Source: Candidatus Gastranaerophilales bacterium (GTDB taxonomy: Bacteria; Cyanobacteriota; Vampirovibrionia; Gastranaerophilales; Gastranaerophilaceae). Taken from it: a DNA stretch of 5,887 nt. The notes below the pieces were generated by a model. The model was not told the DNA's origin. It searched no databases and saw nothing but the letters and a program-made list of their open reading frames with translations. The stretch's first letter is position 1. Every line of letters begins with the position of its first letter. Shown in pieces: positions 1 through 5,872 of the stretch. The position numbers and the translations under genes are program-made. The stretch spans positions 1 to 5,887 of the forward strand of contig CALUTA010000097.1 of NCBI GenBank assembly GCA_944323585.1, read 5' to 3'.

Positions 1-11
1 ATCCGACCTTT

Positions 12-26
12 GCGAAGCGAACAATC
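12..26 (+). repeat. Second copy of the GCGAAGCGAA-type repeat core
   Basis: Fifteen bases here match 872-886 at 14 positions; the single difference is C versus A at base 22. The copy sits at the window edge, so any left arm may be cut off. No coding frame in the first 182 bases explains it. Confidence 0.4.
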
Positions 27-102
27 AATGCTCCGTTTCTTTTATGTACCTCAAAGGCTAATCACGATACTTTTTATTTTATAAATTTTAACAAATTTTT
101 AC

Positions 103-131
103 TTTAAAAATAAATGTTGTAGGATTATAAT
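103..131 (+). promoter_or_regulatory. Putative sigma-70 promoter for tdk
   Basis: A perfect -10 box, TATAAT, lies at 126-131. A partial -35 box, TTTAAA (4 of 6 matches to TTGACA), lies at 103-108, and the spacer is 17 bp. Transcription would start near 138 and give a leader of about 45 nt before the thymidine kinase ATG. The surrounding DNA is very AT-rich, so chance boxes are possible. The position, spacing and lack of a rival make this the best candidate. Confidence 0.5.
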
Positions 132-165
132 TGAAAATGTTAAAGAGAACAATATTTTGGGAAAC

Positions 166-171
166 AGGGGA
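166..171 (+). promoter_or_regulatory. Shine-Dalgarno site of tdk
   Basis: AGGGGA lies 11 bases before the ATG at 183. The spacing is slightly long but acceptable. It supports the 183 start, which also places the nucleotide-binding loop at the usual distance from the N-terminus. Confidence 0.5.
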
Positions 172-182
172 CATTTTAATTT

Positions 183-803
183 ATGGAAGGTTACAGTTTT
201 GAACTAATCACAGGGCCGATGAGCTGCGGCAAAACAGAAGAACTTTTGAGGCGTGTCAGAAGATGCATTATTGCCAAAAAGAAGGTTAAAGTCATCTCAC
301 CGGATGTCGATACCCGCTCAAAAGGCGATTATATAGAATCCCGCAACGGCTTATGGCTTGATGCTGTGAAGGTTAAGCACTCCATCCAGATTTTGAGCCT
401 CGTAAAACCTGATGATGAAGTTGTCGCAATTGACGAATTACAGTTCTTTGACAGCAACATCACAAAAGTTATTGCAAAACTTATGGAAGAAGGCAAAAAG
501 GTTATCGGAACCGGCTTAGAGCTTGACTTTAAGGCTGAACCGTTCGGACAAATGCCCCAGTTAATGTGTATCGCAACAACAGTTGACAAACTTCATGCAG
601 TATGTATGAAATGCGGATGTGAACACGCAACCCGCACGCAAAGACTTATTGACGGCAAACCTGCGGACAAAAATTCACCGCTCATTATGATTGGTGGCGA
701 CGAAACTTACGAAGCCAGATGTATTAAATGTTACGAACTTCCTGACAAAAATCACGAAAACCACAGAACAGGCTTAAAAATTTTGCCGTTCAGCCACAGA
801 TAA
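183..803 (+). CDS. tdk: Thymidine kinase (type II, TK1-like)
   Basis: Predicted cytoplasmic thymidine kinase that phosphorylates thymidine to dTMP with ATP in the pyrimidine salvage pathway. The 206-residue protein has every family landmark in order. A Walker A loop GPMSCGKT lies at residues 11-18 (Lys17, Thr18). A Walker B-like DELQFF lies at 84-89, with Glu85 in the position of the catalytic base. The lasso-type segment GLELDFKAEPFG lies at 111-122. A structural zinc site is formed by Cys141/Cys144 and Cys180/Cys183. The thymidine-contacting motif GGDETYEARC lies at 171-180. Length is slightly above the usual 190-200 residues because of a short polar tail ending in a His/Arg-rich stretch. 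The gene appears monocistronic: 149 non-coding bases follow it, and a promoter and ribosome site precede it. No motif residue is missing, so I expect an active enzyme. Confidence 0.97.
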   Translation: MEGYSFELITGPMSCGKTEELLRRVRRCIIAKKKVKVISPDVDTRSKGDYIESRNGLWLDAVKVKHSIQILSLVKPDDEVVAIDELQFFDSNITKVIAKLMEEGKKVIGTGLELDFKAEPFGQMPQLMCIATTVDKLHAVCMKCGCEHATRTQRLIDGKPADKNSPLIMIGGDETYEARCIKCYELPDKNHENHRTGLKILPFSHR

Positions 804-845
804 AATCTGCTTTTTCAGTTGAATTTTCACACAGAACAGTTGTTG

Positions 846-886
846 GAATCTTCGCTTTACGGTCATTCTGAGCGAAGCGAAAAATC
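846..886. repeat. Hairpin-forming short repeat element downstream of tdk
   Basis: Two arms, 846-857 and 875-886, are complementary at 10 of 12 positions around a 17-base loop and include an unbroken 7-bp core (TTCGCTT/AAGCGAA). The right arm contains GCGAAGCGAA plus AATC (872-886). This matches 14 of 15 bases at 12-26 in the same orientation on the other side of tdk. From memory, similar GAGCGAAGCGAA-type sequences occur as dispersed intergenic repeats in various bacteria. That is recollection and not a database result. It may also act as a folded 3' end of the tdk transcript. Confidence 0.5.
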
Positions 887-896
887 TAATCGGATT

Positions 897-912
897 TTTA
901 AACTGGTTTAAA
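897..912. promoter_or_regulatory. 16-bp dyad, possible operator
   Basis: TTTAAAC (897-903) and GTTTAAA (906-912) are perfect inverted repeats separated by two bases. The dyad centre is about 48 bp before the ATG and likely transcription start of the exported-protein gene at 953. A two-fold symmetric site in that position could bind a dimeric regulator. AT-rich palindromes arise easily by chance, so this is inference from symmetry and position only. Confidence 0.3.
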
Positions 913-940
913 CAAATGATGATTTTTTCTTGAAAAACAT

Positions 941-946
941 TATAAT
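941..946 (+). promoter_or_regulatory. Putative -10 box of a leaderless promoter
   Basis: A perfect TATAAT ends 6 bases before the ATG at 953. With the usual distance from -10 box to start, transcription would begin at the A of the ATG. No good -35 hexamer exists 16-18 bp upstream, and no purine-rich ribosome site precedes the ATG. Both points fit a leaderless, possibly activator-dependent promoter. Confidence 0.45.
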
Positions 947-952
947 TGTTGT

Positions 953-1591
953 ATGAAAAAGTCTTTGATTTTACTGTTTGTGTTAATATTCTCTGCGAAT
1001 TCCGCCTTTGCCCTTTTCGGAAAAGACAAGACCGAAGACACTGAAGGCAAGGGGTATCTCGGCACGCTTCCGAATCTTACCAAAGAGCATGAGCCCAACG
1101 AACCCTCCGAAGGTGCGCCGGTTTTTGATAAAACAAAACAGTTCCACAGCGTAAATGAATTAAGACCAATCCCCAGAGATGACACCTCTTTTGTTAATAT
1201 TATTCTCAAGCCTGACAAAACAAGCCAGTATATTACTGACTTAAACGAATTTATTGTAATGCTTGAAAAATTGTATGACTCTATTGAAAATCGTGAGGAT
1301 GTCCAAAAGTTTGCGGCAAAAGTTTACTTCTTTAATAAAAATGCCGACTACTTCAGAGATAAATACGCAAACAAACCCGAAAGCTTCTTCATAAGCTATC
1401 AAAAACTTCTGGAATTGAGCCTGAGGGCAAAAACAGTTTCAAACCTCAGGACAGAAGCCGAAAAATATAAACCTTATCTTGCATACTCCGGCAACGGCAA
1501 AATCTATAATTCCGCTAATATTGACCAGCAGCTTGATTTTCTCAAAAAAGAAATTGAATCAGTTATTGTTGTTCTCAAAGAAGCCGAATAA
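953..1591 (+). CDS. Exported hypothetical protein, cysteine-free
   Basis: I do not recognise this 212-residue protein. It begins with a clear Sec signal peptide: Lys2-Lys3, a hydrophobic core at about residues 4-14, and an SAFA site that suggests type I cleavage after Ala20. No lipobox Cys is present, so it should be periplasmic or secreted and not a lipoprotein. Residues 21-75 are polar, acidic and proline-containing, probably a flexible linker. Residues about 92-212 look mainly helical (charged heptad-like stretches, for example 95-112, 144-170 and 190-212). The whole protein has no cysteine. The ATG at 953 is fixed by the signal peptide, although no Shine-Dalgarno sequence precedes it. It stands alone on the plus strand and ends 15 bp from the stop of a converging gene, without an obvious terminator between them. 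Function is unknown; an envelope-associated role is only inferred from export. Confidence 0.85.
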   Translation: MKKSLILLFVLIFSANSAFALFGKDKTEDTEGKGYLGTLPNLTKEHEPNEPSEGAPVFDKTKQFHSVNELRPIPRDDTSFVNIILKPDKTSQYITDLNEFIVMLEKLYDSIENREDVQKFAAKVYFFNKNADYFRDKYANKPESFFISYQKLLELSLRAKTVSNLRTEAEKYKPYLAYSGNGKIYNSANIDQQLDFLKKEIESVIVVLKEAE

Positions 1592-1606
1592 ATCTTTCCT
1601 CTTCAA

Positions 1607-2011
1607 TTATTTTACAATTTTGAATTCATAATAGAAAGGTTTGCCTTTAATTATATTAGAACAAACATTTTTGAGATTATCATTGTCTTGTGTTTTTATT
1701 TTTAATACATCTTGCCCGTTAAGAAGATGCATATATAATTCATAAGTACCTTTTGTCTTATGCGTTGCCGGTGTAACAGTTTCTAAACTGCACTGCATAA
1801 GTTCACTCCGGCCAAAAGTTTTAGAATAAAAAGCATAACCTAACCCGTTTTTAACAACGTAAAAACATTTACCGTTGCCGCCTTCAAATGAAATGTTTGT
1901 AAAAACCTGCTTCATCTTAAATCCCGCAAATCCAATCAACGAAACAAGTATGATTACTATTACTGATATTGTTATTATTAAAGTCTTATTTTTCACTATC
2001 TTACACCCCAT
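1607..2011 (-). CDS. Small membrane-anchored hypothetical protein
   Basis: I do not recognise this 134-residue protein. A short basic N-terminus (Lys4, Lys7, Lys9) leads into one strongly hydrophobic segment at about residues 11-31 (Ile/Val-rich). This is most likely an uncleaved signal anchor that leaves the C-terminal ~100 residues outside the cytoplasm. That domain looks beta-rich and has three cysteines (49, 74, 117), which could allow a disulfide. The ATG at 2009-2011 overlaps the preceding lipoprotein gene by 16 bp and lacks a good ribosome site. A GTG at 1994-1996 in the same frame would shorten it to 129 residues; it shares a base with the upstream TAG stop and has GGGGTG nine bases or so ahead. 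That start may be the real one and implies translational coupling. Cotranscription with the lipoprotein gene suggests a shared envelope role, but the function is unknown. Confidence 0.75.
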   Translation of the reverse strand: MGCKIVKNKTLIITISVIVIILVSLIGFAGFKMKQVFTNISFEGGNGKCFYVVKNGLGYAFYSKTFGRSELMQCSLETVTPATHKTKGTYELYMHLLNGQDVLKIKTQDNDNLKNVCSNIIKGKPFYYEFKIVK

Positions 2012-2775
2012 TTCTGCTGAAGTTTAATAAGCTTGCCTGATTGAGCATAATCCTGAAGGAAAAAGTCCACAAATTCTCTCAACTTTTCTGATTCTTTGCC
2101 CTTGCGAAAAGCAATGGCGTAAGGCTCTACAGAATACCTGCCCGGCAAAAGTTTCAAAGATTTATCGTCGTAAACATAAGGTAAAAGCACCGAATCATCA
2201 GCAATTATCGCCTGTGCCTCGCCTGCTTTGAGTGCAGCTACGGCCTTGTCATAATCTTTATACCCGATAACTGTTGCATTTGGCAGCGCCCTTCTTACAC
2301 TGTTTTCTCCGGTTGAGCCGTAAACGATTATTACTCTTTTATTATTCAGTTCCTTTAATGAAGCAATCTTGCTCCAATGAGGCACCATTACCGCCTGCCC
2401 TGCTTCATAATACGGAACTGAAAAATCCATAATTTTTTTACGATTTTCTGTTATTGACATTGCTGCAATAAGCATATCCACTTTACCGGCATTAAGAACC
2501 GAAATACGATTTTGCGCTGTAACAGGAACATATTCTACCGCATTGTCATACTTATTAAGCAAAGCTTTTGCGATATAAGAACCCAAATCAACATCCAAAC
2601 CGTAATTGTAACCGTCTTTACCGATAAAACCAAAGGGTTTTGCATCAACTCTAACCCCTATTATAAGCTTCTTTCTGTCCAATACTGCCTGAAAAGTACT
2701 ATCATATTTTTTCTTTCCGCATCCGCAGAGAACAAGCATCATTAGCAATATTGTACAGAGAATCTTCTTATACAT
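1996..2775 (-). CDS. Amino-acid-type ABC transporter substrate-binding lipoprotein
   Basis: Predicted extracytoplasmic solute-binding protein of family 3 (SBP_bac_3, GlnH/PEB1-like). It would capture a polar amino acid and deliver it to an ABC permease. The 259-residue precursor has a Lys-rich start, a hydrophobic core and a lipobox LCGC with Cys19 as the lipidation site, followed by a KKK linker. Lobe 1 begins near residue 37. The YGLDVDL motif (58-64), the QNR segment with Arg90 (usual carboxylate-binding Arg) and the signature around 95-125 (NAGKVDMLIA, ITENRKKIMDFS) are all present. GSTGENSV (153-160) and the ADDS turn (192-195) represent lobe 2 contacts. I chose the ATG at 2775 because it starts the signal peptide, has AGAAGG upstream, and lies downstream of the promoter at 2798-2826. 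A more distal in-frame ATG at 2829 would precede that promoter. No permease or ATPase gene is adjacent. The exact ligand cannot be read from sequence. Confidence 0.92.
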   Translation of the reverse strand: MYKKILCTILLMMLVLCGCGKKKYDSTFQAVLDRKKLIIGVRVDAKPFGFIGKDGYNYGLDVDLGSYIAKALLNKYDNAVEYVPVTAQNRISVLNAGKVDMLIAAMSITENRKKIMDFSVPYYEAGQAVMVPHWSKIASLKELNNKRVIIVYGSTGENSVRRALPNATVIGYKDYDKAVAALKAGEAQAIIADDSVLLPYVYDDKSLKLLPGRYSVEPYAIAFRKGKESEKLREFVDFFLQDYAQSGKLIKLQQKWGVR

Positions 2776-2797
2776 AAGCCGCCCTTCTTTTATAAAA

Positions 2798-2826
2798 ATA
2801 ATAATGGACTTGCAACAAAAAGTCAA
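2798..2826 (-). promoter_or_regulatory. Sigma-70 promoter for the binding-lipoprotein gene
   Basis: Read on the minus strand, TTGACT (2821-2826, 5 of 6 to consensus) is followed after exactly 17 bp by TATTAT (2798-2803, 5 of 6). Transcription should start near 2791 and give a leader of about 15 nt with AGAAGG ahead of the ATG at 2775. It is the best-formed promoter in the window and lies directly behind the rpoD terminator. It therefore gives the lipoprotein and its overlapping partner gene their own transcript. Confidence 0.75.
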
Positions 2827-2840
2827 CAATAACTACATAA

Positions 2841-2868
2841 AAAGAAAAGCCCCTTTTGTTTAAGGGGC
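2841..2868 (-). terminator. Rho-independent terminator of dnaG-rpoD
   Basis: Read on the minus strand, a perfect 7-bp stem with five G-C pairs (GCCCCTT/AAGGGGC, 2849-2855 and 2862-2868) encloses a 6-base loop. It is followed by a U-rich tract, TTTTCTTT (2841-2848). It begins 12 bp after the rpoD stop codon. This is a textbook intrinsic terminator and marks the end of the dnaG-rpoD transcript. Confidence 0.88.
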
Positions 2869-2880
2869 CATACACTATGA

Positions 2881-3981
2881 CTATGATTCTACATATTCTC
2901 TTAAGCGTTTGCTTCTGTTCGGATGACGGAGTTTTCTCAGAGCTTTTGCTTCAATCTGTCTGATGCGTTCTCTGGTAACCCCGAAAAGCTGTCCGACTTC
3001 TTCGAGCGTTCTTTGTCTTCCGTCGTCCATACCGAAACGCAGTCTTAAAACATCACGTTCTCTTGGAGAAAGTGTACAGAGAACTTCTGCAAGGTCTTCT
3101 CTCAAAAGTTCTGATGCAACTGTTTTAATCGGTGCATCCGCTTCTTTATCTTCAATAAAATCACCAAGACGGCTGTCTTCTTCTTTTCCTATAGGAGTTT
3201 CAAGAGAGAGCGGTTCCTGAGCGATTTTGATTATCTCACGAAGTTTCGGAATTGAAACATTCATTTCAATTGCAAGTTCATCTTCGGTCGGTTTTCTTGA
3301 AAGTTCCTGAGCCAGACGGCGGGTAACTTTCTTAAGTTTGTTAATTGTTTCCACCATATGAACAGGGATACGAATTGTTCTTGCCTGATCTGCGATTGCT
3401 CTTGTGATGGCCTGCCTGATCCACCATGTTGCATATGTAGAGAATTTGAAACCTCTTTCGTGGTCAAACTTTTCAGCCGCACGAATAAGACCGAGGTTGC
3501 CTTCCTGAATCAAATCCAAAAACAGCATTCCGCGTCCTACGTATTTTTTTGCGATTGAAACAACAAGACGCAAGTTTGCCTGAACCAGTTTTCTTTTTGC
3601 GATTGCACCGGGAGTTCCGCCTTCGAGAATTTTTCTTGCAAGTTCAATTTCTTCATTTGCGGAAAGAAGTTTTATTCTTCCGATTTCTCTCAAGTACAAT
3701 CTTACGGGATCATCAACAGCTATGCCTTTGGGAAGTTCAAAATCGTTCTGATTTTCTTCTTCTGATGAATGCATCATATAAATATCATCAAGGTTCATTT
3801 TGTTGTCAATTTTTGCTGTTACGATATCTTCAATGTTATCTGTACTTATATCCATGTTCATGTAATTTACATCATCATTGGCATGGTCAAGTGAAGAATC
3901 CTCATCAATGTCCGGAATATTAAGATTATCATCTTCTAAAATGCTGACAATTGAAGAGTTAGGTTGTCTTTTTTTAGTCAT
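2881..3981 (-). CDS. rpoD: RNA polymerase primary sigma factor (sigma-70 / SigA)
   Basis: Principal sigma factor that directs RNA polymerase to housekeeping promoters. In the 366-residue protein, region 1.2 starts at DPVRLYLREIG (91-101). Region 2 spans about 128-200 and includes the core-binding and -10 recognition segment with YATWWIRQAITRAI (183-196). Region 3 covers about 205-285 (VHMVETINKL and the linker QEPLSLETPIG). Region 4 covers about 295-352 with the -35-reading helix-turn-helix TLEEVGQLFGVTRERIRQIE (325-344). The match to primary sigma factors across regions 2-4 is very strong. The first 85 residues are acidic and low in complexity, and I cannot recognise a standard region 1.1 fold in them. 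Length resembles short SigA forms and not the ~600-residue proteobacterial type. The ATG overlaps the dnaG stop by 8 bp and has GGAGA six bases upstream, so expression is probably coupled to primase. A strong terminator follows. Confidence 0.96.
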   Translation of the reverse strand: MTKKRQPNSSIVSILEDDNLNIPDIDEDSSLDHANDDVNYMNMDISTDNIEDIVTAKIDNKMNLDDIYMMHSSEEENQNDFELPKGIAVDDPVRLYLREIGRIKLLSANEEIELARKILEGGTPGAIAKRKLVQANLRLVVSIAKKYVGRGMLFLDLIQEGNLGLIRAAEKFDHERGFKFSTYATWWIRQAITRAIADQARTIRIPVHMVETINKLKKVTRRLAQELSRKPTEDELAIEMNVSIPKLREIIKIAQEPLSLETPIGKEEDSRLGDFIEDKEADAPIKTVASELLREDLAEVLCTLSPRERDVLRLRFGMDDGRQRTLEEVGQLFGVTRERIRQIEAKALRKLRHPNRSKRLREYVES

Positions 3982-5872
3982 TAATTTTCTCCAAGTTTAA
4001 CCTTTTATTTATTCTATCTCTAAGCTGCATTTGTATTTTCAGGGCTTCAGTGTCGTCATCAACAGCATTAATATATAATTTCCGTAAATTTTCTTTTTCC
4101 TTTTCCCTTTGACACTGGTAAATCTTATTTTTATTTTCCTCGATTACCGTTTGAAAGTCTTTGGGGTCTAAATTGGTGAAAGTTTCCGAAATACCTGTCA
4201 AATCCGCCAGAACCTGCTGTATCTCCGGGTTTTCGCAGTATTCCGTATATAATTTTTCAATCAATTCTTTTACATTATTTACGCTACATATTAATTTGTC
4301 AATTGTAGATTTTACATTTATTAACGTTTCGTCCGTAAATGCAGTGTCACCTATCATTTCGTCTATTTGAGCAAATGAAAAATGACTGTCAGGTACAAAA
4401 AAAACACTCAATAAATTTTTTTGCGCTTTTTCCAAAACTGTTACATTTTTTGTTACAATTTTAGTAATATTTTGATTACCGTCATCTTTGAGGTCTTGCG
4501 AAACTTTTCTGCGCCGAACCTCCTGCGCAAGAGCTTTTTCGTCAATATCAAGTGCTGTTGCAACCATTTTTACATATTCTGTTCTGATAATATCGTTATT
4601 TATTTCCTGCAAAATCGGTGTTATTTCTTTTACAAACCTTGTTTTTTCAAGGGGTGTTTTAATTTCTTTTTTATGTTTCAGGATACTGTTTAGTTGAAAA
4701 TCAATCAATAAAGGCGCATTGTTGACAATCTGCTTAAAGCTGTCGGCTCCGATTGTGCGGATGAATTCGTCAGGGTCTTTACCTTCCGGAGGGCAGATAA
4801 CGCGGATTTCGCAGGCGTATTTGTCGTCGGAAGTTGAGATATAGCTTTCGTCAAACTGTTTAATGTTTCCAAGTCCTGAAAATGCTTCTTTAATAATCTC
4901 AGCCCCTCTGCCTGTTGCTTTCTGGCCTGCACTATCCGTATCAAACGAAAGATAAATCCTTCTGGACTTTGTATATCTGGAAAGAAGCTTGACATGATCC
5001 GGTGTAAGAGCGGTTCCGCAGGCAGCGACGGCATTTTCTATCCCGTGAGCCTGTGCTGAAATCACGTCAAAATATCCTTCCATCAAAATCACGCCGTCTT
5101 CGTCTTTTATGGCATCTCTGGCTGTGTAAAGCCCGTATAAAACCTTGCTTTTATTATAAATCATTGAGTCTGATGAATTCAAATACTTTGGCTGGGCATC
5201 TTTTTCCATTGTTCTGGCTCCGAAAGCCACATAATCACCCGTCTCATTTTGAATAGGAATAATAATACGATTGCGGAAACGGTCGATGAACTTGCCGTTT
5301 TCTTTGGCGGGAATTATTATCCCTGCTTTTTCAAGAACCTCATCAGAAAAATCTTTTTTCAGGATATCATAAAGTGTCGTAAAGGCTCTTGGTGCAACCC
5401 CGAGGGAATATTTTTTTATAATATCTCTTGAAATTCCCCGTGCGGTAAGGTATTCAAACGCAGTGTTAATTTCAGGGTTTTTGTGGTTGAGAAGCATATC
5501 ATTATAAAATTCTGCGGCTTTTTGGGTTGCCTTAAGCATATTTTTCTTAAGATCTTTTGATTCCGATTTGTCGAACTGTCTTGGAACCTCAATCCCGAAC
5601 TGTTCGGCAAGATCCATAATCATCGGGAAAAACTCAAGGTTTCTTGTTTTTTGTATAAAAGACAGAGCATCCCCGCCGGCTCCGCAGCTAAAGCATTTGT
5701 ATATGCCAAGCTTGGGGTTTACCGAAAAAGACGGTGTTTTTTCCTTGTGAAACGGGCACAATCCCCAGTAATGACTGCCCTGTTTTTTCAGAATAACCTC
5801 TTTGGATACAACATCTACAATATCCAGCCGGTCTTTTATTTGCGCTATTAATTCCTGAAAAGTTTCTGCCAT
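3974..5872 (-). CDS. dnaG: DNA primase
   Basis: Synthesises RNA primers for chromosome replication in concert with the replicative helicase. The 632-residue protein starts with the CHC2 zinc-binding domain: Cys39-X2-His42 and Cys60-X2-Cys63, with KTPSFSV (45-51) and CGAGGDA (63-69). The catalytic core carries RFRNRIIIPI (198-207), VAFGAR (215-220) and PKYLNSSDS (228-236). The TOPRIM metal-binding residues are visible as EGYFD (265-269, Glu265), DTDSAG (311-316) and GKDPDE (364-369). The C-terminal part, from about 390, is helical and poorly conserved, as expected for the helicase-interacting region. Length is normal for the family. An apparent extra stretch of about 15-20 residues (near 337-355) lies just before the GKDPDE strand. 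The ATG at 5872 gives a standard N-terminus, although only a weak purine stretch (GGTAG) precedes it. It overlaps rpoD by 8 bp and is probably its upstream operon partner. The promoter is outside the window. Confidence 0.97.
   Translation of the reverse strand: MAETFQELIAQIKDRLDIVDVVSKEVILKKQGSHYWGLCPFHKEKTPSFSVNPKLGIYKCFSCGAGGDALSFIQKTRNLEFFPMIMDLAEQFGIEVPRQFDKSESKDLKKNMLKATQKAAEFYNDMLLNHKNPEINTAFEYLTARGISRDIIKKYSLGVAPRAFTTLYDILKKDFSDEVLEKAGIIIPAKENGKFIDRFRNRIIIPIQNETGDYVAFGARTMEKDAQPKYLNSSDSMIYNKSKVLYGLYTARDAIKDEDGVILMEGYFDVISAQAHGIENAVAACGTALTPDHVKLLSRYTKSRRIYLSFDTDSAGQKATGRGAEIIKEAFSGLGNIKQFDESYISTSDDKYACEIRVICPPEGKDPDEFIRTIGADSFKQIVNNAPLLIDFQLNSILKHKKEIKTPLEKTRFVKEITPILQEINNDIIRTEYVKMVATALDIDEKALAQEVRRRKVSQDLKDDGNQNITKIVTKNVTVLEKAQKNLLSVFFVPDSHFSFAQIDEMIGDTAFTDETLINVKSTIDKLICSVNNVKELIEKLYTEYCENPEIQQVLADLTGISETFTNLDPKDFQTVIEENKNKIYQCQREKEKENLRKLYINAVDDDTEALKIQMQLRDRINKRLNLEKIND
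3988..3992 (-). promoter_or_regulatory. Ribosome binding site of rpoD inside dnaG
   Basis: GGAGA on the minus strand lies six bases before the rpoD ATG, within the last codons of dnaG. It fixes the rpoD start at 3981 and lets ribosomes reinitiate or load independently at the 8-bp gene overlap. Confidence 0.75.

Larger units (their letters stand above)
804..952. other. Non-coding gap between tdk and the exported-protein gene
   Basis: No credible reading frame lies here. The gap holds the hairpin repeat (846-886), the dyad (897-912) and the TATAAT box (941-946). No strong G+C-rich terminator for tdk is visible; the weak AT-only hairpin at 880-899 is the nearest thing. Confidence 0.6.

Noticed and set aside
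7..57. CCTTTG/CAAAGG inverted repeat in the left leader, considered as a riboswitch or transposon end
   Set aside because: Six-base arms 39 bases apart are expected by chance and no further conserved structure is visible; it also lies upstream of the tdk promoter.
880..899. AAAAATC/GATTTTT hairpin as the tdk terminator
   Set aside because: Seven pairs but only one G-C pair, and it competes with the longer repeat hairpin; too weak to call.
940..1218. Antisense open frame opposite the exported-protein gene
   Set aside because: It has no ribosome site or family resemblance and is explained by the codon pattern of the clearly real gene on the other strand.
1635..1648. AAAGG-TTTG-CCTTT hairpin as a terminator for the converging genes
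   Set aside because: Only five pairs, no T-tract after it on the plus strand, and it lies inside the small membrane protein's coding sequence.
2776..2829. In-frame N-terminal extension of the binding lipoprotein from an ATG at 2829
   Set aside because: It lies upstream of or over the TTGACT/TATTAT promoter and would bury the lipobox signal peptide behind 18 extra residues; the ATG at 2775 has its own ribosome site.
3549..3923. 124-codon plus-strand frame opposite rpoD
   Set aside because: Leu/Phe/Arg/His-rich translation typical of the antisense of an acidic, Lys/Glu-rich gene; no independent start signals.
4705..5034. 109-codon frame inside dnaG on the same strand
   Set aside because: It overlaps the TOPRIM core in another frame, and its composition is that of a shadow frame.
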